From NCBI GenBank assembly GCA_041481485.1, contig JBGPBY010000012.1, forward strand, positions 1 to 31,720: 31,720 nucleotides of DNA, written 5' to 3'. The DNA comes from JBGPBY01 sp041481485. Its GTDB lineage: Bacteria; Acidobacteriota; Terriglobia; 20CM-2-55-15. Positions 7,042 through 15,193 of the stretch are shown in pieces (position 1 is the first letter of the stretch; each line of letters opens with the position of its first letter). The notes under the pieces are model-generated. The model saw only the letters and a program-made list of their open reading frames with translations, made no database searches and was not told where the DNA came from. Made by a program: the position numbers and the translations under genes.

Positions 7042-8437
7042 AAAGACTCCGCAACAATTCGAAACCGAAGTGGCTCGCGCCACGAGTCTGCTGGCGGAAG
7101 CCCGTGCACAGTTATCGCACATCCCTGGGGTCATTGAAGTTCTGGTTGGAATTAAAGAGACCCGAGGTCTGGCGACAGATCAGGTGGTGTTTCAAGTCTA
7201 TGTCGAGCGAAAAAAGCCGCTCGCTGAGCTGGCATCGTCTCATCGTATTCCGGACACGATTCTGGGAATACCCACCGATGTTATTGCGCGAACGCGTATC
7301 GAACCGCATGACGTGCTCTGCGGCGGCATGAAAGTGACGCAGAGCCTATGGGGCATCAGCTATGGAACTCTCGGAGCCATTGGACTGGCCACGGCTGCCA
7401 ATACCCACGCCGCCGAGAACACGCCGCTGGTGCTGACCAATCACCACGTCGCAAGCGACATCGGCGGCCGAATCGGTATCGGCTGCCTGTGCGATTCGTG
7501 GTGCTGCAAGTGCTGCGATGTCGGAACCCTGGTGGATGCCGCCCTCACCGATCACGTCGACGGTTCAATCGCTACCTTGAGTGCAGGCGTGCATTTCAGT
7601 CACGACATCCTCGCGGTGGGAGCCATACGCGGCTCGGGTGTTGCGACCAAGGGCATGGCCGTTGTCAAGTACGGCGACAGCTCCAAATTTACCCACGGCA
7701 CCGTCACGCAAGATAACGAACCGGCATTTACTCGCAGCGATGGAGCCAGATTTGTCGGACAGATTCGCGTTGCTCCCACAGCGCCCGACACCGAAATGAG
7801 CATTCCCGGAGACTCCGGTTCGGTGTATATCGATGTAGCCACGCGCCGGGTTGTGGGTTTGAATCATGCCGGCGACGACGATGGAATTGCCTTCGGAAAC
7901 CACATCGCGGATGTAGCGTCGCGGTTGAATATCTCGTTTCCAGTAACCGGCACTGCCGGAGCGATCCCAGTGAGCACGATTTCCGCGATTTCCGTCTCCC
8001 AATATCCGCAGCCTGTCGAGCAATTGACTGCGTTGGGCCGCGATCTGGAGAGCACGGAATTTGGACGCCGTTGGATGCAAATGATTCGCCTTCACTCTCC
8101 CGAGGTCCGGCATCTGGTGAACCATCATCGATCGGCCAAAGTGGCGTGGCAGCGCTGCCAGGGCCCGGGTTTTCTTGCTCACTTTCTGAAAAGCGCCCGG
8201 GATCCTGCGCACCGGATACCGCGGGAAATCGCGGGAATCCGGGTTGAGAATGCGATTGTTTCCATGGCTGCCGTGTTCCGTCAATATGGGAGCTCCGGTT
8301 TGTCCGACGCCGTTGCAGAAAACTACCTCACTGTTCTCGAATGCGCCGAACACACCGAATCGGCCAGCGGCGCAATCTTAAATGTCAGGCGGCTCGCTGG
8401 GTGCGCCGCGCAATCGGGAGAATCTCATGCCCGGTGA
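7034..8437 (+). CDS. Trypsin-like serine peptidase fused to a C-terminal helical module (third paralogue)
   Basis: A 467-residue tandem paralogue of the preceding peptidase with the same domain order. Candidate triad residues are His138 (LTNHHVA), Asp176 (HVDGSIATL) and Ser261 (PGDSGSVYI). The cysteine cluster CDSWCCKCCD occupies residues 153-162, the same numbering as in its neighbour. The helical module begins near residue 328 and repeats the WQRCQGPGFLAH motif. I chose GTG 7034 because PEKTPQQFETE aligns with TEKTPEQFAIE of the paralogue and AGAGGTGG precedes it. A longer frame from TTG 7010 is possible but unaligned. The gene overlaps the previous gene by eight bases and the next by eleven. 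The retained triad argues for an active enzyme. Confidence 0.86.
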   Translation: MPEKTPQQFETEVARATSLLAEARAQLSHIPGVIEVLVGIKETRGLATDQVVFQVYVERKKPLAELASSHRIPDTILGIPTDVIARTRIEPHDVLCGGMKVTQSLWGISYGTLGAIGLATAANTHAAENTPLVLTNHHVASDIGGRIGIGCLCDSWCCKCCDVGTLVDAALTDHVDGSIATLSAGVHFSHDILAVGAIRGSGVATKGMAVVKYGDSSKFTHGTVTQDNEPAFTRSDGARFVGQIRVAPTAPDTEMSIPGDSGSVYIDVATRRVVGLNHAGDDDGIAFGNHIADVASRLNISFPVTGTAGAIPVSTISAISVSQYPQPVEQLTALGRDLESTEFGRRWMQMIRLHSPEVRHLVNHHRSAKVAWQRCQGPGFLAHFLKSARDPAHRIPREIAGIRVENAIVSMAAVFRQYGSSGLSDAVAENYLTVLECAEHTESASGAILNVRRLAGCAAQSGESHAR

Positions 8438-11400
8438 ACCCGGAACGATCGACAATCTGGTCAGTGGACTCGCCGGAATTTTCTCTCCGCTTCGTGATCA
8501 TATTGACGATGGTACGGTTCTCGAACTTCTGGCGGAATTAGGCATTCAGTTCCCGGATAGCCTCGCCGCGAATCCCGGATTCAGCAACGCACTGAAATCG
8601 ATTTCCGACGCCGTCGTCAGTTTGCCGGAACTGAGCCGTGCGCTCAGTGCGGCTGTGACTGCCGATAATCAATCGGTAGAAGTTCAAACCGCTTTTCAGA
8701 TCATCAAGCGCATCGCCGATCTGATCATCGGGCTGACAACTGTAGGCAGTGCCATCAAGGCGAACGCTTTCCCGGGATTGACGCCTGCCGAAGTGAACGC
8801 TTTCGCGGACGCTTTACCCAAGCGTCTGGTGGACTATCTCGTCATCCGGCAAACGGAGGATGCACTTCCCGTTGCAGCCGCCGGACTCGATTTTGCAGGC
8901 ATCTTCGATCGCACGCAACAGAACATCGGATCGGCGGATCCCGCAAAGCCTCCATTTACGAAGCGTGATCTGCACCTCAGTGCAATCGGTGATTTCTTCA
9001 AATCGCCCAGCGATGTGTTGCAAACCAAATACGGCTGGGGAAATCCTGACTTCGATGGCCGCGATTTGCTCCGCAAACTGGAAACTCTCGCGCTCGAAAT
9101 GGGCTTGCCTGCGATCTACACCGACTTGCCGGTTCCCACTTTGGACATCGTGTTCCTGGAGATTCAACCCAAAACGGACGTTTCGCCGCCGGGATTGCGA
9201 GTCGTTGTTCATGAGCCGCTGAAGGGTTCGAATACTTTCAATACTTCGGGGCCGGAATGGTCATTGGAATTCACCACTGAAGCTCAGGCTACCGTCCAGG
9301 TAGCGTTGATCATTCAGCCCGATGGAACGTTTTCGATCACGTCGCCATCCGCTCCTGTACAGGGAAAGATCCAGGCAACCTTCAAAACGAAGCCGACACC
9401 GGGCTCGAATGCTTACATCCTCTTTGGCGATCCAGGCAAGAGCCGCCTCGAGTTCCAGGAATTCTCCATGCAGTTGAGCTCGACGTTGACATTCGATGCG
9501 GGGACTCACACGGCCGATGGAGACTTCGGAACCGAAGCCCGGATCAAGGGCGGACAGCTGGTCATCGATCTGTCTGAAGCCGACGGATTCATCGGCAAGA
9601 TCCTTTCCGCAGCGAAATTCTCCACGCAATTCGATATTGCGATGGGGTATTCGCAAAAAGGTTTTTACTTTGAAGGAAGCGCCGGACTCGAAATTCAAAT
9701 TCCGCTGCATTTGAATCTGGCAATTATCGAGATTGAGTCGCTCACCGTTGGAATCGGTTTGACGCCGCAGGGGCTACCCGTCAGTCTCGGTGCAGATCTG
9801 AAGGCGAACCTTGGTCCGTTGTTAGCCGTGGTCGAGAACATGGGCGTCAGGGCGACGTTCAAGTTCGACGATGACCACAAAGGCAATCTCGGGCCGCTGG
9901 ATGTCGGGTTCGCGTTCATGCCGCCTCGTGGTTTGGGCTTGTCGGTAGACGCGGGCGTCGTGAAGGGCGGCGGCTATCTCTACTTCGACTTCGATAAGGA
10001 AGAGTACGCCGGCGCACTCGAACTGGCGGTCATGGACATTGTGACCGTCAAGGCTATAGGCCTGGTCACCACACGCATGCCGGATGGCAGCAAGGGCTTT
10101 TCGCTGCTTCTCATCATTTCTGCAGAATTCACCGGCATTCAACTGGGATTCGGATTTACGCTCGTGGGCCTCGGTGGATTGCTGGGCTTGAACCGCACCA
10201 TGCAACTCACCGAGATCGCGACGGGAGTCCGCACCGGCGGAATCAACAGCGTCATGTTCCCCAAGGACGTGGTGGCTAATGCGCCGCGCATCATCAGTGA
10301 CCTGAAAATTTATTTCCCGCCGATGGAAGGCCGATTCCTGGTGGGTCTGATGGCGAAAATCGGTTGGGGCACTCCGACTCTCGCCAGCATTTCGCTGGGA
10401 CTGATTGTCGAAATACCGCCGGGGAAAATCGCAATCCTGGGCATTCTCAAAGTCGCGCTGCCTGCGGAAGAGGCGCCGCTGATTTTGATTCAAGTGAATT
10501 TCATCGGCGCAATCGAGCCCGACAAGAGCCGTCTATGGTTCTTTGCTGAACTTTTTGAGTCCCGCGTGCTGTTCATCAGTATTGAAGGCGGCATGGGTTT
10601 GCTTGTCGCATGGGGCGACGATGCCAACTTCGTGTTGTCCGTCGGTGGCTTCCATCCCCGATTCAATCCGCCGCCGTTGCCATTCCCTGTACCCAAGCGG
10701 CTCGCCATCGACATTCTCAACACCCCCGCCTATCGAATCCGTGTCGAAGGCTATTTTGCAGTCACTTCCAACACCGTGCAATTTGGCGCCCGGGCAGAGC
10801 TGCGCCTCGGACTCGACGATCTGGGAATATTCGGACACATCGCCTTTGACGCGCTGTTTCAGTTCTCGCCGTTCTACTTCATCATCGAGATCTCAGGCTC
10901 CGTGGAACTCAAGGTATTCGGTGTCGGCTTGTTCTCGATTTCGCTGGAGTTCTCGCTTGAAGGTCCGACGCCCTGGCGCGCCAAAGGCAAGGGCACGTTG
11001 TCTCTGCTGTTCTTCGATATTTCCGCAAATTTCGACATTACCTGGGGCGACCGCGAAGATACTTCCCTTCCTCCGATCCCGGTAATGCCGCTGCTGACCG
11101 ACGAATTCAACAAAGCGGAGAATTGGCGCGCGGAATTGCCGCCGGGAAACAATCTGCTGGTTTCGCTGCGCACAGTTGCGGACACGGAAGGCCTCGTATT
11201 GCACCCTGTTGGCACTCTGGTCGTGAGCCAGAGACGCGTTCCACTCGATCTGGATATCGCGAAGGTCGGCAGCCAGAAGGTAGGGGACGCCAAACACTTC
11301 AAGGTCGATGTCTCGACGACCGGTCTGGGTAAGAATGGCGACCGCAAGGAACGGTTTGCCATGGGACAGTTTCTCGATCTGAGCAACGATGAGAAGCTGA

Positions 11401-11849
11401 GCCGCAAAGGATACGAACTTCAGAATGGCGGCGTCGTGCTTTCCGCCGTGGGAAGGCAAACCGTTTCGTCTCGTGCGGTCAAGCGCATCGTACGCTACGA
11501 AATGATCGTTTTCGACAGCAAATACAAAAAGCAGCTGAACCGCTTCTTCACGTTCAGCGGGACGCTTTTCATGCATTTTCTGCGCGGAAACTCAGCCGCG
11601 AAGTCACCTTTATCTCAGGCAACGAAGAAGTTGTTCGTGCCCTTCGGCGACAAGGTCACGGTGCAGCAGGAATCCTATGTCGTGGCTACAAATTTCGATA
11701 ACAAACCCTTCAACCCCGCGAAGGCGTTCTTCGACAGCGAAGCGGAAGCGTACGATTTCATGCACACCCAAACCAACGCGAACCCGGAAATTACGGGAAC
11801 GCTTCATGTGATTCCATCGCATGAAGCCGTAATGGCGGACAGGAGCTGA
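8427..11849 (+). CDS. Large DUF6603 protein
   Basis: A 1140-residue protein. An N-terminal mainly helical part (about residues 1-130) and a beta-rich middle part lead to a region at about 495-875 that I recognise from memory as DUF6603. The features are FTLVGLGGLLGLNRTMQL, a VANAPRIISDL segment, VGGFHPRFNPPPLPFP, EGYFAVTSNTVQFGARAEL, FDALFQFSPF and GPTPWRAKGKGTLSLLFFD. Much of it alternates hydrophobic and polar residues, as in long amphipathic beta-sheets. No signal peptide and no clear transmembrane helix are visible. ATG 8427 is preceded by GGGAG at six bases. An ATG at 8382 would add 15 residues inside the peptidase gene. DUF6603 has no established function known to me; a scaffold or a hydrophobic groove for lipid-like molecules is speculation. 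Confidence 0.82.
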   Translation: MPGEPGTIDNLVSGLAGIFSPLRDHIDDGTVLELLAELGIQFPDSLAANPGFSNALKSISDAVVSLPELSRALSAAVTADNQSVEVQTAFQIIKRIADLIIGLTTVGSAIKANAFPGLTPAEVNAFADALPKRLVDYLVIRQTEDALPVAAAGLDFAGIFDRTQQNIGSADPAKPPFTKRDLHLSAIGDFFKSPSDVLQTKYGWGNPDFDGRDLLRKLETLALEMGLPAIYTDLPVPTLDIVFLEIQPKTDVSPPGLRVVVHEPLKGSNTFNTSGPEWSLEFTTEAQATVQVALIIQPDGTFSITSPSAPVQGKIQATFKTKPTPGSNAYILFGDPGKSRLEFQEFSMQLSSTLTFDAGTHTADGDFGTEARIKGGQLVIDLSEADGFIGKILSAAKFSTQFDIAMGYSQKGFYFEGSAGLEIQIPLHLNLAIIEIESLTVGIGLTPQGLPVSLGADLKANLGPLLAVVENMGVRATFKFDDDHKGNLGPLDVGFAFMPPRGLGLSVDAGVVKGGGYLYFDFDKEEYAGALELAVMDIVTVKAIGLVTTRMPDGSKGFSLLLIISAEFTGIQLGFGFTLVGLGGLLGLNRTMQLTEIATGVRTGGINSVMFPKDVVANAPRIISDLKIYFPPMEGRFLVGLMAKIGWGTPTLASISLGLIVEIPPGKIAILGILKVALPAEEAPLILIQVNFIGAIEPDKSRLWFFAELFESRVLFISIEGGMGLLVAWGDDANFVLSVGGFHPRFNPPPLPFPVPKRLAIDILNTPAYRIRVEGYFAVTSNTVQFGARAELRLGLDDLGIFGHIAFDALFQFSPFYFIIEISGSVELKVFGVGLFSISLEFSLEGPTPWRAKGKGTLSLLFFDISANFDITWGDREDTSLPPIPVMPLLTDEFNKAENWRAELPPGNNLLVSLRTVADTEGLVLHPVGTLVVSQRRVPLDLDIAKVGSQKVGDAKHFKVDVSTTGLGKNGDRKERFAMGQFLDLSNDEKLSRKGYELQNGGVVLSAVGRQTVSSRAVKRIVRYEMIVFDSKYKKQLNRFFTFSGTLFMHFLRGNSAAKSPLSQATKKLFVPFGDKVTVQQESYVVATNFDNKPFNPAKAFFDSEAEAYDFMHTQTNANPEITGTLHVIPSHEAVMADRS

Positions 11850-11854
11850 TCGCT

Positions 11855-14800
11855 ATGACCTCACCCGTTGCGACATATACGTTTCTGCCGTGGCTGCGGC
11901 AGGGAATCGCAAATCAAATTCAGGGTGGCGCGTCGGCCGTGCGGGCAAGCATCAGAGTGACGCTCGATATCACCGGTACCGGGATCGGTGACGACGATCA
12001 CGCACCCGTTCAGCGTGACGTCAGTCTCTATGGTCCCGGAGACATCGTCGGCATCGATCAAAAGTCGATCATTCGCGTGGAGCCGCGGAACTGGATCACC
12101 AATTTCGAACCGAATTACCAACCGTTCATCGAATTCTACGATGAAGATTTTCCCTGGCGCTACACGCCCCAGGCGGCCGATACCGGACTGCACCGGCTCA
12201 CGCCGTGGATTGCGCTTCTTGTACTTGAAGAGGCAACGGAATTCGATGAGGGAAAGAATATTCAGAATCGCCCCCTTCCGTTCATCACCATCAAAGGGGA
12301 TCTGACCAAATTATTGCCGCGTCACGACGAACTATGGGCCTGGGCGCACGTGCATGTGAACCAGGCTCTCCACGCAGGATCCACCGTCATTGCTCCGGAT
12401 GTCGACGCCGCGTTATCGCAACTGGAATCGGTTCTGCAAAGCAATCCGGACATGGCTTATTCCCGCCTGATGAGTCCGCGTGATTTGAAAGAGAATAAGA
12501 CCTATCACGTGTTCGTCGTCCCTGCGTTTGAAACCGGACGCCGCGCCGGTCTCAACCTCGACATTCCACCGGACCTGGACGCGGCCACGCCATCATGGGG
12601 TGGGCCTGCAGGACCGGAAGCCGGCAATTTTCCTTACTATTTCCGATGGCAATTCCGCACGGGCGCAATGGGCGACTTCGAATTCCTGGTACGGCTTTTG
12701 AAACCGCGCCCCATGGATATCCACGTCGGGCAGCGCGACATGGATGTGCAGAACCCCGGCGCATCATTGCCAAATCTCGGCGTGCTCAACGATATTTTGC
12801 GTTTGGGCGGCGCGCTTCGCGTACCGTACTCCACTCTGAAGCCTGAAGACAAAGCGGAGTTTGACAAATACGATTTGTGGGCCACACCACCAACGAATCC
12901 CTATCCGCAACCATTCCAGGTGCGTCTGGCCGCATTGCTCGATCTCGCAGACGATTACTCGGTGTCAAACGCATTGTCGGCCAATACAGGAGCGGGTCTC
13001 CCGCCTGCTCCTGCCGACGACAGCGACGACCCTGTCATCACACCGCCGATCTACGGCCGCTGGCACGCCGCGATCAGCCGCGTGCTGAAGGAACGCGATG
13101 GCAGCGATGTCGCACACATTCGAAATTGGATTCACGAGTTGAACCTCGATCCGCGCTTTCGGGTCCCCTCCGGGTTCGGCACCCGCGTCGTGCAGGAAAA
13201 TCAGGAAACCTACATGGACAAAGCCTGGGAACAGCTCGGCGATGTCCTCGAAGCCAACCGTCGCTTGCGAAGAGGTCAGTTTGCCCTCGCGGTTGGAAAC
13301 CAGTGGCACGCGAATTATGTGAAGACGATGGCGATTGCTCATCCTGAAAAGCTCATTCTCTTTACGGGAGCGGTTCAGAGGCGCATCGTCGGCGGAGGCG
13401 TAACCCTGAGTTATCGAATGAGCGCCAGTCCGGTGACGCGGACGGCAATCTCTGTATCGTTTCGAAAATCGATGCGCACCGGAAGCCGTGCGATGAAACT
13501 CTCGGGCTTGCGCGCAGCGGCGGGACCTGCGGCGCAGGGCCTGCTTCAGCGTTGGAACCAGGGCGATATCGCAGCAGCATTGCCCAAACAATTGCCTGCC
13601 AGTTTGCCGACGATTGGACAGGCCGCTCATCAGGTGGAACCGTCGGACGCGCCCGAGTGGCTGTTGCAATGGCTCCGGAAGTACTCATGGCTTCCCTGGA
13701 TCGCCATTGGAATTGGCTTATTGATTCTGCTGTTGCTCATCCTCTTCTTACCCTCCGCCGCCGGCTTGACGGCCGGAGGTCTCGCTTTGGCCGCGGGCTA
13801 CTTCGTTTTCCGGAAAATGCAGACCTGGCAGAAGCAGGAGAAGCTTGCCGGTGTGCTTAGTGAATCTGGCCGTGCACCAGAAATAGTGGATGAGTTGCCG
13901 AAGAGTCCTGATTTTCATCTCAGCCAGCCGGGAAGCGGATTCCAGTCACATACGGGCGCGATCGATTCTACGGAAGCGGTGAAGTTCAAGACAGCCCTTC
14001 GCGGACTCTTCACTTTTCAGAAGGCCGTAGTTGCACTGCCTCCGCCACCGGAGCCCGTGAAGCTCGATCTGGCCGCATTCGTCAGGGCTGCGGTGCTCGG
14101 AACCGAACCCGCGCGCACCTTGCCTCCACGGATCTGGAGCCAGATTTCCATCCCAGGGCGGATTGTGGGCAATCTCGTTCTCGAATTCGACGACATCATG
14201 GAATATCCCAGGATCGATCTGCCAATGTACGAACCGCTGCGGGATATTTCACCGGAACTGTTCCTGCCGAATATTCACCTGATCGAGCAAAACACCATCT
14301 CACTGCTCGAAACCAATCACAAATTTATCGAGTCTTACATGGTGGGGTTGAACCACGAATTCGCGCGGGAGCTGTTGTGGCGCGAATTTCCAACAGACCA
14401 GCGCGGCAGCTATTTCCGTCAGTTCTGGGATGTTCGCGCGTACCTCGATCCTCAGGATCCGAAAGCGCAGCGGCGCCGGGAGCAGTTGTTCGACATCGAA
14501 GAAATCCACAAATGGCCAAAGGATTCCGAACTGGGAAGGAATGACCCGAAGGACGCCACGGCTCCGCCTCGCGAGGAGGTTGTGCTGGTAATTCGTGGCG
14601 AACTGCTCAAACGGTATCCCAATGCGGTAATTTACGCACATCGCGCGGACTGGCGGCATGTCGGCGACGCGCCTTCAGGCGCCATTGATCGCAGCAGGCC
14701 CCGGATCTTACTGGAGATTCCCGTTTCCGAAGAAGAGAACCCGCCGCGCGACAAAGTCAAAACGCCTCTCTACGGTGCACAGGTTTATCCCGACATTTAT

Positions 14801-15187
14801 TTTTTCGGTTTCGATCTGACGGTGGATCAGGCGAAGGGCGAAACCCCGGATGCGCCAGACGACCCCGGCTGGTTCTTTGTGATCAAGGAACGTCCGGGAG
14901 AGCCGCGATTCGGACTCGACGAAGGGAACAACGGAATTTTTCGAACGTGGAATGATCTGGGTTGGGGGGATGTTCAGGAGCAGGACGCGACCTTTCTCCG
15001 CGCGGCTCAAAATGATTTGCACATCACGCCGCCGGGAACAGACGATCCTCAAGGCATCCTGCAACAGGCGAACGAAGACGACGACATTCGCTGGACGAAC
15101 ACTTCCAATGCAGCCGACATCGCCTACGTGCTGTATCAGGTACCGGTCCTGGTGGCGGTCCACGGATCGGAAATGCTGCCACGGTAA
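11855..15187 (+). CDS. Large uncharacterised protein with a central membrane hairpin
   Basis: An 1110-residue protein I do not recognise. The N-terminal half (MTSPVATYTFLPWLRQGIA onward) looks globular and rich in aromatic and acidic residues. A strongly hydrophobic stretch at about residues 612-634 (WLPWIAIGIGLLILLLLILF) is followed closely by a weaker one at 635-652 (AAGLTAGGLALAAGYFVF), consistent with a membrane hairpin in the middle of the chain. The C-terminal half holds a striking segment, GLNHEFARELLWREFPTDQR followed by GSYFRQFWD, and ends near VPVLVAVHGSEMLPR. AGGAG precedes ATG 11855, five bases after the DUF6603 gene's stop. It is the only protein of the operon with a clear membrane segment and so may anchor the others. 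Confidence 0.8.
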   Translation: MTSPVATYTFLPWLRQGIANQIQGGASAVRASIRVTLDITGTGIGDDDHAPVQRDVSLYGPGDIVGIDQKSIIRVEPRNWITNFEPNYQPFIEFYDEDFPWRYTPQAADTGLHRLTPWIALLVLEEATEFDEGKNIQNRPLPFITIKGDLTKLLPRHDELWAWAHVHVNQALHAGSTVIAPDVDAALSQLESVLQSNPDMAYSRLMSPRDLKENKTYHVFVVPAFETGRRAGLNLDIPPDLDAATPSWGGPAGPEAGNFPYYFRWQFRTGAMGDFEFLVRLLKPRPMDIHVGQRDMDVQNPGASLPNLGVLNDILRLGGALRVPYSTLKPEDKAEFDKYDLWATPPTNPYPQPFQVRLAALLDLADDYSVSNALSANTGAGLPPAPADDSDDPVITPPIYGRWHAAISRVLKERDGSDVAHIRNWIHELNLDPRFRVPSGFGTRVVQENQETYMDKAWEQLGDVLEANRRLRRGQFALAVGNQWHANYVKTMAIAHPEKLILFTGAVQRRIVGGGVTLSYRMSASPVTRTAISVSFRKSMRTGSRAMKLSGLRAAAGPAAQGLLQRWNQGDIAAALPKQLPASLPTIGQAAHQVEPSDAPEWLLQWLRKYSWLPWIAIGIGLLILLLLILFLPSAAGLTAGGLALAAGYFVFRKMQTWQKQEKLAGVLSESGRAPEIVDELPKSPDFHLSQPGSGFQSHTGAIDSTEAVKFKTALRGLFTFQKAVVALPPPPEPVKLDLAAFVRAAVLGTEPARTLPPRIWSQISIPGRIVGNLVLEFDDIMEYPRIDLPMYEPLRDISPELFLPNIHLIEQNTISLLETNHKFIESYMVGLNHEFARELLWREFPTDQRGSYFRQFWDVRAYLDPQDPKAQRRREQLFDIEEIHKWPKDSELGRNDPKDATAPPREEVVLVIRGELLKRYPNAVIYAHRADWRHVGDAPSGAIDRSRPRILLEIPVSEEENPPRDKVKTPLYGAQVYPDIYFFGFDLTVDQAKGETPDAPDDPGWFFVIKERPGEPRFGLDEGNNGIFRTWNDLGWGDVQEQDATFLRAAQNDLHITPPGTDDPQGILQQANEDDDIRWTNTSNAADIAYVLYQVPVLVAVHGSEMLPR

Positions 15188-15193
15188 ATCAAC

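Noticed and set aside
7565..8353. Long antisense frame of about 260 codons opposite the third peptidase
   Set aside because: It lies entirely within a well-supported gene with a recognised domain. Its product is low in complexity and has no family resemblance, as expected for an antisense frame in GC-rich coding DNA.
9822..10493. Antisense frame of about 220 codons opposite the DUF6603 gene
   Set aside because: It is fully covered by the DUF6603 coding region, and its translation is rich in Arg, Gln and His, typical of a shadow frame.
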